Of a DNA stretch of 21,075 nt, positions 7,702 to 14,226 are shown in pieces. The notes beneath the pieces are model-generated. The model did no database searches, was not told where the DNA came from, and worked only from the letters and a program-made list of their open reading frames with translations. Made by a program: the position numbers and the translations under genes. Each line of letters opens with the position of its first letter. Positions within the stretch are counted from its first letter, which is position 1. Source of the stretch: Candidatus Thorarchaeota archaeon (GTDB lineage: Archaea > Asgardarchaeota > Thorarchaeia > Thorarchaeales > Thorarchaeaceae); assembly GCA_016840245.1 (NCBI GenBank), contig JAEOST010000795.1, positions 1 to 21,075 on the forward strand, written 5' to 3'.

Positions 7702-8505
7702 TTATTCACCGGAATCAAGAATATGTTTCGTTATTACTTTGGGGTCCTCAGGTTCTATACCTAGTTTTCTGAAGAAGTGTGTGATGTTTTCAATGTCACG
7801 ATATAGATACTTTGATGCATTATCGTGTCCAGAGAGCACGGACTGAGAAACATCAATGAATACTGGACCATCATTCCACAAAATATTGTATTCGCTTAAG
7901 TCAGCATGCACAAGACCCGCTTTCTTGTAGCCTTGCTCAATCATCTCAAGTATCTCATTGTATGTATCAAGAGGAGAGGGTATTTGTGCATTTTTTAAAA
8001 GAGGGGCAGGGAGTCCTGTTTCAATATCTCCAATGAACTCCATTACTATCACATTACGTTGGATATCAATTGGTTTTGGTACTCTTACTCCTGAATCATG
8101 ATAACGATTGAGGTTCTTGTATTCCTTTAGAGCCCACTGTGGTATCAGTATGCGAGACCGTCGTCCAACCTTTCGAAACCTTGGATCACCAACGATATAC
8201 TCAAGCATGTAGTCGGTTTCTGCGGTTGAAATCCTGAATATCTTCACTGCAACTGCAGCACCATCAGAGTCCTCACCGCGATAGACATTCGCTTCTTTTC
8301 CGGTACTAATTGTTCCATGCACAGCTTTGAGTGTACCTCTACTGAGCAGTTTGTATAGATGTTTGAGCGTGGGAGTATCAATTACACCTTCAACTACCTT
8401 GAATTCGTCGACATCTTTACGACGTTTCATCTTGCGACGATCTAATTCAGACTCAATCTGCTTTCTTTTCGTTTCTGCTCGTTTCAATATATCAGGTCTC
8501 TCCAA
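7702..8505 (-). CDS. rio1: RIO1-type atypical serine/threonine protein kinase
   Basis: A 267-residue RIO kinase, the usual archaeal length. Visible motifs are STGKEANVY at 67-75 (the RIO phosphate-binding loop), Lys88 in VKIF, the catalytic loop HADLSEYN with Asp202 and Asn207, and the metal-binding FIDVSQ with Asp218. RIO1 acts in late small-subunit maturation as an ATPase/kinase. The start is TTG: an in-frame TAG a few codons upstream prevents a longer protein, and the Shine-Dalgarno is weak. It lies between aIF1A (60 bases upstream) and the KH gene (four bases downstream), so an operon is likely. Confidence 0.96.
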   Translation of the reverse strand: MERPDILKRAETKRKQIESELDRRKMKRRKDVDEFKVVEGVIDTPTLKHLYKLLSRGTLKAVHGTISTGKEANVYRGEDSDGAAVAVKIFRISTAETDYMLEYIVGDPRFRKVGRRSRILIPQWALKEYKNLNRYHDSGVRVPKPIDIQRNVIVMEFIGDIETGLPAPLLKNAQIPSPLDTYNEILEMIEQGYKKAGLVHADLSEYNILWNDGPVFIDVSQSVLSGHDNASKYLYRDIENITHFFRKLGIEPEDPKVITKHILDSGE

Positions 8506-8565
8506 TGATATACGGTTGTGCCTCTAGACTCCTAAAGAAACCTAATGTGAAAAATCCTTGGGCGT

Positions 8566-8898
8566 TTAGAAAACTTTCAAGATACCCCGTTTCTGCAGCC
8601 AGTCAACCTCGTTCCCTCTATACCTGTAGACAACATCGGCTTTCTCATCTGTCTGGAAATCCCAGGGTACAACTAGTACGGTATCACCTACACGCATCCA
8701 AACCCGTTTCTTCATCCTTCCAGGAATGCGACCTACTCGGATATTACCGTCTTCACATCTTACTCGGACTCTATCAAAACCCAACATTTGTATGATGATT
8801 CCAAAAATCTCACCATCATCTCGTCGGGGAGTTCTTACTCTAAGTGGTTCACCATCAGTGGGTGGGGGGCCTCTTCTGCCTTTACCTCTACGTACCAA
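8566..8898 (-). CDS. eif1A: Translation initiation factor aIF1A
   Basis: A 110-residue OB-fold factor that binds the ribosomal A site during initiation, homologous to eukaryotic eIF1A and bacterial IF1. The basic, Gly/Pro-rich N-terminus (RRGKGRRGPPP) is followed by EIFGIIIQMLGFDRVRVRCE and the IPGRMKKRVWMRVGD strand pair typical of the family. The start is TTG at 8898, decided by a strong GGAGG six bases upstream (TTG here encodes Met). It is the first gene of the likely aIF1A-RIO1-KH operon. Confidence 0.97.
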   Translation of the reverse strand: MVRRGKGRRGPPPTDGEPLRVRTPRRDDGEIFGIIIQMLGFDRVRVRCEDGNIRVGRIPGRMKKRVWMRVGDTVLVVPWDFQTDEKADVVYRYRGNEVDWLQKRGILKVF

Positions 8899-8965
8899 AA
8901 TAATCCTCCATTATGGATGCCGGACCTGAGATGGTCCTAGGCATTATTCCGATAACCGGAGATGG

Positions 8966-8975
8966 GCATTTAAGC
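8966..8975 (-). promoter_or_regulatory. TATA-like element for the aIF1A operon
   Basis: On the minus strand GCTTAAATGC lies about 70 bases upstream of aIF1A in the 125-base gap after NMD3. It would give a leader of about 45 bases that contains the GGAGG site. The evidence is composition and position only. Confidence 0.3.
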
Positions 8976-9023
8976 GTACCGACACCGGAGCCAAGAGAAT
9001 AGATTCCTGTGCAACAGCTGCTG

Positions 9024-10130
9024 CTAATTCCCACTCTTCACAGGCAATGGATAGATTCTATCGTCAAGACGTAGAGCGAAAAATAACTGCCCAGCCTCAA
9101 TTGATGGATCTAGAGTTTCATCCTCTATATCTACGACCTCAAATGTTCCTTGGTCCATAATCTGAACTGGTTGACTGTATGACCTTGAAACAACCATATA
9201 CTGTCGTTGTTCGTCTTGTGGCATTATGAACTCGATTGATCGCCACTTTGAACTCTTTGGATTGATTGTGAATTGTGTCCTGTCAATCAAGTCATAACAT
9301 GTGACTCCACCCTTACCCATGGCTAAAACTTGACACGGTTGTCCAGACACTTTGATGAAATCACCTACCGAGTATCGTGGCAATCTGATTAGAATTGTGA
9401 CTCGGTACTTGTCCTTTCCACCTCTTTGCTGGCCAGTTAGCTTGTAGTTCGCTTTTCTTTCAGCTAGATACTTCTCTTCAAGCTCCGCAGCAATTAATCG
9501 ACAGAGATGTTCAGACCCTATATAGAAGTCAACTCCAAATCGAGTTGTACTCGTCGAAGTGACGAATGCTTTATCGTCTTTACCGTATTCTTTGATTGTG
9601 CGATCAGTTACGATAGCAGTGACTTCATCCGCTTCTTTCTCAGTAAGAAATCGATCAAGTGCTCGTACTTGTAGCACAGCATCATAGTACCCACCACTCA
9701 TCATACCACATGTATCACATGTTCCATAGTTAAGTCGAATCTCTACAGGGTATCGCTCCTCATGTGATGGAAGAGAGCTGTCTGACCGTCCAGTTACAAC
9801 CAGAGTGATATATAGGACTCGATCCAATCGCTTTTCCTCTTCAACAAAATAGTCAATATCCTTTACGAGACGAGTAATTTCTTGAGTCAATCCAATCTCA
9901 ATTCGCTCGTCAAGGGTCTCATCAACGTCAGATCCAGGATTACGGAGAGTCTTCCAACCACCTGGCACCTTTGTTGCTCCACATTTCTTACATGATAGAA
10001 TGCTCACTAGGGGAGGTATACGAATGAGCGGATTTTCAGTATTGTAACACTCTGTACAGAGTCCTTCTAAAACCGAGGGCTCTCCACAGAGATAGCACGG
10101 AGCAGTCATATCAGGTTCTCGAATTATCAC
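9024..10130 (-). CDS. nmd3: NMD3 family ribosomal 60S export/maturation protein homologue
   Basis: A 368-residue protein. The N-terminus has CX2C zinc ligands (CYLCG, then CTECY), a second pair in CKKCGATKVPGGWK, and a later CDTCGMMSGGYYDAVLQVR. That sequence is diagnostic for NMD3, the adaptor that binds the late large ribosomal subunit in eukaryotes. In archaea there is no nucleus to export from, so the role is presumably subunit maturation or joining. The frame is open to 10286, but that would cross the divergent NifX-like gene. I chose GTG at 10130, because AAGGAG lies seven bases upstream; ATG at 10109 is the next choice and immediately precedes the first zinc ligands. It is co-oriented with the aIF1A cluster after a 125-base gap. 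Confidence 0.9.
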   Translation of the reverse strand: MIIREPDMTAPCYLCGEPSVLEGLCTECYNTENPLIRIPPLVSILSCKKCGATKVPGGWKTLRNPGSDVDETLDERIEIGLTQEITRLVKDIDYFVEEEKRLDRVLYITLVVTGRSDSSLPSHEERYPVEIRLNYGTCDTCGMMSGGYYDAVLQVRALDRFLTEKEADEVTAIVTDRTIKEYGKDDKAFVTSTSTTRFGVDFYIGSEHLCRLIAAELEEKYLAERKANYKLTGQQRGGKDKYRVTILIRLPRYSVGDFIKVSGQPCQVLAMGKGGVTCYDLIDRTQFTINPKSSKWRSIEFIMPQDEQRQYMVVSRSYSQPVQIMDQGTFEVVDIEDETLDPSIEAGQLFFALRLDDRIYPLPVKSGN

Positions 10131-10168
10131 CTCACAACTCCTTAAAATCTGGTTGGAAGGTGTATTTG

Positions 10169-10182
10169 TTGCTAAATAGCAA
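10169..10182. promoter_or_regulatory. Inverted repeat in the NMD3/NifX-like divergent spacer
   Basis: TTGCTA and TAGCAA are exact inverted arms separated by AA, midway between the two divergent starts and next to A/T-rich TATA-like sequence (GTTTATTG at about 10184-10191 on the plus strand). It could be a dimeric operator for either gene. At six bases per arm it could also be chance. Confidence 0.3.
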
Positions 10183-10246
10183 TGTTTATTGTGGTTTGCA
10201 TTTGGACCATAGTTGTACCTCAGAATAGAAATCCATAGGTGATATA

Positions 10247-10624
10247 ATGACAGAAAGTATGAGGATTGCAGTACCAGCAGAAGCACAACTAGGATTGGAT
10301 AGTCCGATCAGTGGACACTTTGGACATAGTCCAGGATTTGTACTTGCTACCGTATCCGATGGAAAGGTTACTGGAATTGAAGTAATTGAAAATGTACCAC
10401 ACAGTAGCTGTGCCGGACCAGTTGAGTTGTTGGTGAAACATGGTGTCAAAGTGCTAATTACTCGAGGAATGGGTATGCGCCCTCTGCTAATTTCTCAACA
10501 GTTAGGACTGTCTGTTGTTATCGCACCAGGAGAAACAGTTGGAGAAACTGTAGAGAATTACTTGAAGGGCAATATGACTCCTATGGGTGCAGAGCACACC
10601 TGCCGCGGTGGTGGAGCACACTAA
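10247..10624 (+). CDS. NifX/NifB-associated (dinitrogenase FeMo cofactor-type) small protein
   Basis: A 125-residue protein of the NifX/NafY/MTH1175-type fold. The N-terminus RIAVPAE with SGHFGHSPGF and the later ITRGMGMRP match the family, in which the HFG loop and adjacent residues handle metal clusters. The C-terminal tail EHTCRGGGAH adds Cys and His that may bind metal. Outside nitrogen fixers these proteins are widespread in anaerobic archaea, and their role is unproven, possibly iron-sulfur or molybdenum/tungsten handling. The start ATG is preceded by GGTGA four bases upstream. No nif genes are nearby. The window does encode Fe-S and pterin enzymes at its other end, but proximity is not enough to link them. 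Confidence 0.88.
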   Translation: MTESMRIAVPAEAQLGLDSPISGHFGHSPGFVLATVSDGKVTGIEVIENVPHSSCAGPVELLVKHGVKVLITRGMGMRPLLISQQLGLSVVIAPGETVGETVENYLKGNMTPMGAEHTCRGGGAH

Positions 10625-10655
10625 TAGAACAATCGATGCGATCAAGACTTAGTGA

Positions 10656-10970
10656 CTAGAGTTTTACCCACTGTGCATGAGGTTCACCCTCAATATAGAG
10701 CACAGATTGTTTGTGAACCAAACCCGCGTTGATAGCGGCCTCAACAGTTTTACTACCAATCATGTTTGCAATAGTAGCCTGTTTAAGATGCTCAAGGCAA
10801 GTATTCACATCAACGAGCTCCCCTCCATAGAAGTCTTCAGAAACGTTGAACTTGATATCGCCCTCAGTGAGGGTCGTACCGAGGAGTGGCTCATCGCAGA
10901 TAGCCACCAAATAATGTTCCATTCTAGGGTGAATCTTGATGTAGAACTTCTGAGCCTTGCCCTTTGTCAT
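10656..10970 (-). CDS. DUF424 family protein
   Basis: A 104-residue archaeal protein of unknown function. Visible family features are FYIKIHPR near the N-terminus, VAICDEPLLGTTL, DFYGGE, the NMIGSKTVEAAINAGLV helix and EGEPHAQWVKL at the end. DUF424 genes often neighbour aIF2-beta, as here, so a role in translation or RNA binding is inferred. An ATG at 11030, abutting the aIF2-beta stop, would add 20 residues without family support; I chose the ATG at 10970, where the family-like sequence begins. Neither start has a strong Shine-Dalgarno. Confidence 0.85.
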   Translation of the reverse strand: MTKGKAQKFYIKIHPRMEHYLVAICDEPLLGTTLTEGDIKFNVSEDFYGGELVDVNTCLEHLKQATIANMIGSKTVEAAINAGLVHKQSVLYIEGEPHAQWVKL

Positions 10971-11030
10971 TGTTATCAGTACCTGTTTCGCTTGTACCAA
11001 TATCAAGTTCTCGATTAATGACTTAAACAT

Positions 11031-11444
11031 CTATACTGGACGTATTGCTGTACGAGCACCGCATGCACTACAAGAGAGATAGTATGCGTTCTTCTCTTTC
11101 ACAATACCGGTGTCTGGACGAGTACAGACTGGACAGATAACGTATGCATCGACATATCGTGTTAGAACGTCGTTCACTACGTCTCCAGTAAAAGTTCCAT
11201 TGAACAAGGCATTACTTCCTTCAATTGTTCCGGCAGTTGCCAATTGTCCTGAAACAAACTTCAGAACCTCCTTCCCCGGACGGTTCAATATCGTAATTAT
11301 CTCTTGGAAATTTTGCCAGATGGTCCTTGTGCCTTGTACCATGACCTGAACCTTTGGAACTTGGAATCGCTCTCCCGTCTTCTTGAAAGCGTCCTCTGGT
11401 ATGTGTGTTCGTGCCCGTTCCAGAAGGCGTTCGTAATCGTCCAT
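11031..11444 (-). CDS. eif2B: Translation initiation factor aIF2 subunit beta
   Basis: A 137-residue subunit of the aIF2 complex that delivers initiator Met-tRNA. The middle carries GTRTIWQNFQEI and the IEGSNALFNGTF region of the alpha-beta domain. The C-terminal zinc ribbon is CPVC followed 16 residues later by CSACGA. The length is normal. The ATG at 11444 has AGGAG about 11 bases upstream. The stop TAG touches an in-frame ATG of the DUF424 gene, implying tight coupling. Confidence 0.97.
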   Translation of the reverse strand: MDDYERLLERARTHIPEDAFKKTGERFQVPKVQVMVQGTRTIWQNFQEIITILNRPGKEVLKFVSGQLATAGTIEGSNALFNGTFTGDVVNDVLTRYVDAYVICPVCTRPDTGIVKEKNAYYLSCSACGARTAIRPV

Positions 11445-11485
11445 ATTTGAAGTGACTCCTAGTATTTGCTATTGAAGCTTCTGAT

Positions 11486-11502
11486 TAAGCTATAAATTAA
11501 AG
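11486..11502 (-). promoter_or_regulatory. TATA-like element for aIF2-beta
   Basis: The minus strand reads TTTAATTTATAGC in the 62-base gap between the RPA32-like stop and the aIF2-beta start. The spacing would give a leader of about 20 bases including the AGGAG site. It suggests that aIF2-beta-DUF424 can be transcribed apart from the RPA gene. Confidence 0.35.
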
Positions 11503-11506
11503 AATT

Positions 11507-12247
11507 TCAACCACTGGTAAGGATGTATCGTCCAATCTCTTGCTCCAACACCACTCCTTTAGCTTGAAGGTTTACGATTTCAAGGTTGATATCAGCTTTA
11601 GTATGACCCATTGGGACGAAGTGATCGGCAATCTCCTCTATTCTGAAGCCATCTGGATTCGGATTATCTTGCATATATTGAAGAATGAGCTTCTCGAGTT
11701 TTCCAGTTGGGGCAGCTGTGCTTAGTGATTCTTGTCTTGTTGTTTCTTTTGTCTTTCCGGACTCTTTAGGTTTCTCTGGAGTAGTGGAAGTCAATGATGC
11801 AGTATCAATCGATAAGTCATCTGGATTAGTGCCGCCCATGGCCAATATTGTCCTGTACCGTTCTAGTATGTGAAGTGTCATATGATTCGGATCATCTATC
11901 TCTCGTACGATTTCAGGAAGGATGTATACCTCTTGACCATCACTGAAGGCCTTTACCTTCCCAATAATCAATGCAAGAATATTGGTTTGAACCTGTTCCA
12001 ATGCACCCACATTGATATCCCAGGTCCATGCTTTGATGGTACCTGTACTGTCATCGATTGTGATATTTGCGTAGGTCCCCTTTTCTCCTTTCCCGGATCT
12101 TTTTTCCACAATATATCCAACAAGTGCTACCCGTCGAAGTTCGACACCATGTGGGGACCTGACATATTGTCCTCCATCCTCTTTCCTGTATTCTCCATCT
12201 GTGATATCAGTGATGGATACTCGTATCGCCGTCATTCTCTCACGCAT
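11507..12247 (-). CDS. RPA32-like single-stranded DNA-binding protein (OB fold plus winged helix)
   Basis: A 246-residue protein resembling the RPA2/RPA32 subunit. Residues about 10-125 form an OB fold: VSITDITDG, RRVALVGYIV, YANITIDDSTGTIKAW, NILALIIGKVK, VYILPEIVREID. A polar linker (about 140-180) leads to a C-terminal winged helix (about 183-245: KLEKLILQYM through GVVLEQEIGRYIL). RPA32 has the same OB-linker-winged-helix plan, and its winged helix docks repair and replication partners. A DNA role is likely; the partner subunits are not in this window. The start is ATG at 12247, with GGTGA nine bases upstream. An upstream TTG at 12250 would add one residue. It lies downstream of FEN1 on the same strand. 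Confidence 0.8.
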   Translation of the reverse strand: MRERMTAIRVSITDITDGEYRKEDGGQYVRSPHGVELRRVALVGYIVEKRSGKGEKGTYANITIDDSTGTIKAWTWDINVGALEQVQTNILALIIGKVKAFSDGQEVYILPEIVREIDDPNHMTLHILERYRTILAMGGTNPDDLSIDTASLTSTTPEKPKESGKTKETTRQESLSTAAPTGKLEKLILQYMQDNPNPDGFRIEEIADHFVPMGHTKADINLEIVNLQAKGVVLEQEIGRYILTSG

Positions 12248-12286
12248 CAAAGAGGGTCACCTAATTTCATAGTTCATCATAAGAAC

Positions 12287-12299
12287 CGAATATACTGTA
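12287..12299 (-). promoter_or_regulatory. TATA-like element for the RPA32-like gene
   Basis: The minus strand reads ACAGTATATTCGG about 45 bases upstream of the ATG, which would give a leader of about 20 bases ending with the GGTGA site. It lies in the 120-base gap after the FEN1 stop, so the two genes may be separately transcribed. Confidence 0.35.
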
Positions 12300-12370
12300 C
12301 CTGAAATGTTCTTGGATGATGAGACTCTTAGTACACTATATTTGTCCTTCGCTAAGCCAAATGTAGATAT

Positions 12371-13405
12371 TCAGAAGAAATCACTCAGGCTACTCTGCTG
12401 TGATGTGTCACGGAGTGCTTCTAGTGACTCGTTCAGCCGCTTTAATGATCGCTCAATCCGATCACGACTAAAGTCATGCTCTTGACATAGGATCTCGTAC
12501 AGAGTGGTTTCGTCCGGATCAGACCATTTTGGCTCTACTAAATCCATCTTTGGCGGGTCTAGGAATATTTCACGAATCTCTTGATATGGCATTACAAGTT
12601 CCATGCCTTTTTCTTTCTCTACTTTCTCAAGTGTTCCATACTCACGAATGAGTTTTAGAGCTGTCTTTGGACCTACACCTTTGATACCAGGATTGTAATC
12701 AGTACCTACAAGGATTGCAATATCCACCAATTGTTCCCGACTAATCTTCAAAAGTTTAAGATTAACATCAAGGTCTATTATCTCTGGGTGGATTGTCTTG
12801 TATGTCTTTGAGCGAGCAACGCGTCGACGACCAGATACAGATAGATTACGAAGCATTCGAGGACAGTTGTAAAGAAGAGAATCGTTATCTTGACTTGCAC
12901 TTGCCCACACGATTTTAGCCCGAGCTAGTTGTGCTGCTACAGCCTCACCCTCTGAGGGTGCTTGAATCACAGGAATACCAAGTGCATTCAGGATTGTCTT
13001 GCTCTCTTCTATCATTTCACTTGTGAGTCTGGAACTCGCTTGACCAGCCTTTCGTGCATCTTCGATACGACCTTCCTCTTTGGCTAGTTCCCATTCTTCT
13101 CGGGCTGCATCCCGGATATCACGTCTTCGCTTAACTTCCTTAGCCTTCAGTCTAGGCGCCACCCCATCAAAGACATATACTGGTCGGATTCCGGTCTCGA
13201 GTAAGTTTAGATTACGATAGAATAAACCTGTTAGATGGCTAGTGACTCGACCTTTTCTGTCCTTTAGAGGTGTGCCATCTGGTTGACGAATTGTAGAAAG
13301 AAATTGATATAGAGTATTGAAGGCGTCCACTGCAATCTCTCGTCCAGACATCTCACTGAGAGTGATTGTTTCTCCAGTCATGATATCAGTGAGTTTTGTT
13401 CCCAT
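12371..13405 (-). CDS. fen: Flap endonuclease 1 (FEN1/XPG family)
   Basis: A 344-residue structure-specific nuclease that removes 5' flaps during Okazaki-fragment maturation and base-excision repair. Metal ligands are visible at Asp27, Asp80 (YVFDG), Glu152 and Glu154 (PSEGEA), Asp173 and Asp175 (SQDNDSLL), and Asp236 (GTDYNPGIKGVGPKTA, the helix-hairpin-helix). The last eight residues, QSSLSDFF, form a canonical PIP box for binding the PCNA clamp. The start ATG has AGGAG eight bases upstream. A CATATATG element 35-42 bases upstream is a plausible TATA box. Confidence 0.97.
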   Translation of the reverse strand: MGTKLTDIMTGETITLSEMSGREIAVDAFNTLYQFLSTIRQPDGTPLKDRKGRVTSHLTGLFYRNLNLLETGIRPVYVFDGVAPRLKAKEVKRRRDIRDAAREEWELAKEEGRIEDARKAGQASSRLTSEMIEESKTILNALGIPVIQAPSEGEAVAAQLARAKIVWASASQDNDSLLYNCPRMLRNLSVSGRRRVARSKTYKTIHPEIIDLDVNLKLLKISREQLVDIAILVGTDYNPGIKGVGPKTALKLIREYGTLEKVEKEKGMELVMPYQEIREIFLDPPKMDLVEPKWSDPDETTLYEILCQEHDFSRDRIERSLKRLNESLEALRDTSQQSSLSDFF

Positions 13406-13437
13406 TGGTGAATCTCCTGTGGTTGTACAGGCCTTCT

Positions 13438-13448
13438 TGCATATATGA
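13438..13448 (-). promoter_or_regulatory. TATA-like element for FEN1
   Basis: CATATATG at 13440-13447, preceded on the minus strand by A/T-rich sequence, lies 35 bases upstream of the FEN1 ATG. A start site about 25 bases on would leave a very short leader holding the AGGAG site. Confidence 0.4.
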
Positions 13449-13513
13449 ATTACACTTGACTTTTACGAGAAACAGCAATGGCTAGAAAGCGAACTTGTAA
13501 GGTCCCTTCGACA

Positions 13514-13525
13514 GATTTATAATAA
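13514..13525 (+). promoter_or_regulatory. TATA-like element for the Zn-ribbon/aEF1-beta genes
   Basis: The plus strand reads GATTTATAATAA, a good archaeal TATA core, in the divergent spacer between FEN1 and the Zn-ribbon gene. The predicted start site is near 13546, giving a leader of about 30 bases that contains GGTGA at 13569. Confidence 0.5.
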
Positions 13526-13577
13526 TACTACAGTTGGGAGCCAAATCTCAGCAAAGCAGAACCATTCTGGTGATATT

Positions 13578-13754
13578 TTGTCGAATATGCAAGCTATAAG
13601 ATGTACATCGTGTCACGGTTCAGTTTCTCCACAGGAGGACAGCGTGAAGTTTCAGTGCCCCTCATGTGGTGAATTTAATATTTGGCGATGTGAGGCATGC
13701 AGACGATTCTCAAATAAATACAAGTGCCCGAGCTGCGGCTTCGAGGGCCCATAG
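13578..13754 (+). CDS. Small Zn-ribbon protein (COG2888-type, predicted RNA-binding)
   Basis: A 58-residue protein. From the internal ATG at 13587 it reads MQAIRCTSCHGSV, then QCPSCGEFNIW, RCEACRRF and KCPSCGFEGP. That gives four CX2C pairs, enough for two zinc sites, and matches the archaeal Zn-ribbon family predicted to bind RNA in translation. The TTG start at 13578 is favoured because GGTGA ends four bases before it, the same spacing as the NifX-like gene; ATG at 13587 would be 15 bases away. The stop is 19 bases before aEF1-beta, a pairing common in archaea that supports a translation role. Confidence 0.85.
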   Translation: MSNMQAIRCTSCHGSVSPQEDSVKFQCPSCGEFNIWRCEACRRFSNKYKCPSCGFEGP

Positions 13755-13773
13755 AATCACGGAGTGATTAATT

Positions 13774-14040
13774 GTGGCAAGAGTAGTCATCACACTGAAG
13801 ATTATGCCTGAAGGCGTTGAAGTTGACCTAGATGATCTATTGGCGCGCATCAAGGATGTAGTTCCTGAAGGGACTGATGTGAGGGCTAATGAGATTGTAC
13901 CTGTTGCCTTTGGACTCAAAGCTATCAGAATGAATGTAGCAAGAGAGGAGTCAATGGGCGGTACAGATGATATTGAAGAAGCAATCTCTGCTCTAGAGGG
14001 TGTATCTCAGGTAGAGGTTGAGATGGTCTCTCGGATCTAG
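13774..14040 (+). CDS. ef1B: Elongation factor 1-beta (aEF1B)
   Basis: An 88-residue guanine-nucleotide exchange factor for aEF1A, the usual archaeal length. The sequence ARVVITLKIMPEGVEVDLDD, the middle IVPVAFGLKAIRMNV and the C-terminal VSQVEVEMVSRI are typical of the alpha-beta fold. The start is GTG, with GGAGTGAT a few bases upstream. It follows the Zn-ribbon gene closely and is probably co-transcribed with it. Confidence 0.97.
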   Translation: MARVVITLKIMPEGVEVDLDDLLARIKDVVPEGTDVRANEIVPVAFGLKAIRMNVAREESMGGTDDIEEAISALEGVSQVEVEMVSRI

Positions 14041-14109
14041 TATCTCGTCCTTAGCTAGACTATTTCTTCAACCTGATATAGGGATTGAAGTCAGAAACAT
14101 AAAGGTAGT

Positions 14110-14120
14110 GAGTTATAACC
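14110..14120 (+). promoter_or_regulatory. TATA-like element upstream of CDC48
   Basis: GAGTTATAACC lies about 110 bases upstream of the CDC48 start and 70 bases after aEF1-beta. It predicts a leader of about 85 bases, longer than most in this window, which would contain the two hairpins at 14155-14198. Confidence 0.35.
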
Positions 14121-14154
14121 CTAGGAAAACACTCATTAACGTACAAAAAGAGGG

Positions 14155-14198
14155 GAACAAGACGGCACCGTCTGACCGTCCTTGTTCTGATTTATCAG
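14155..14198 (+). promoter_or_regulatory. Two adjacent hairpins in the CDC48 leader
   Basis: GAACAAGACGG (14155-14165) pairs with CCGTCCTTGTTC (14176-14187) with one bulged C (14180) and a ten-base loop. A second small stem, CTGAT/ATCAG (14187-14198), follows directly, sharing one base. The pair is about 30 bases before the CDC48 start. It could be a terminator for the aEF1-beta transcript (no long U-run follows, only a TTT) or a leader structure that controls CDC48 translation. Confidence 0.4.
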
Positions 14199-14226
14199 AC
14201 TATTACTATGGAGCTGTGTTTAACCG

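Noticed and set aside
8505..8795. Open frame of 96 codons on the plus strand
   Set aside because: It lies antisense to aIF1A and the RIO1 leader, with no recognisable protein features; both opposite genes are certain.
10131..10286. N-terminal extension of NMD3 up to 10286
   Set aside because: It would overlap the divergent NifX-like gene and its promoter, shows no family similarity, and a well-spaced AAGGAG precedes the GTG at 10130.
11870..12304. 144-codon plus-strand frame
   Set aside because: It is antisense to the RPA32-like gene. The Cys-rich look comes from the reverse reading of OB-fold codons.
13464..13476. 12-base match (ACGAGAAACAGC) to the palindrome arm near base 90
   Set aside because: Matches of this length are expected by chance in 21 kb; the flanks differ.
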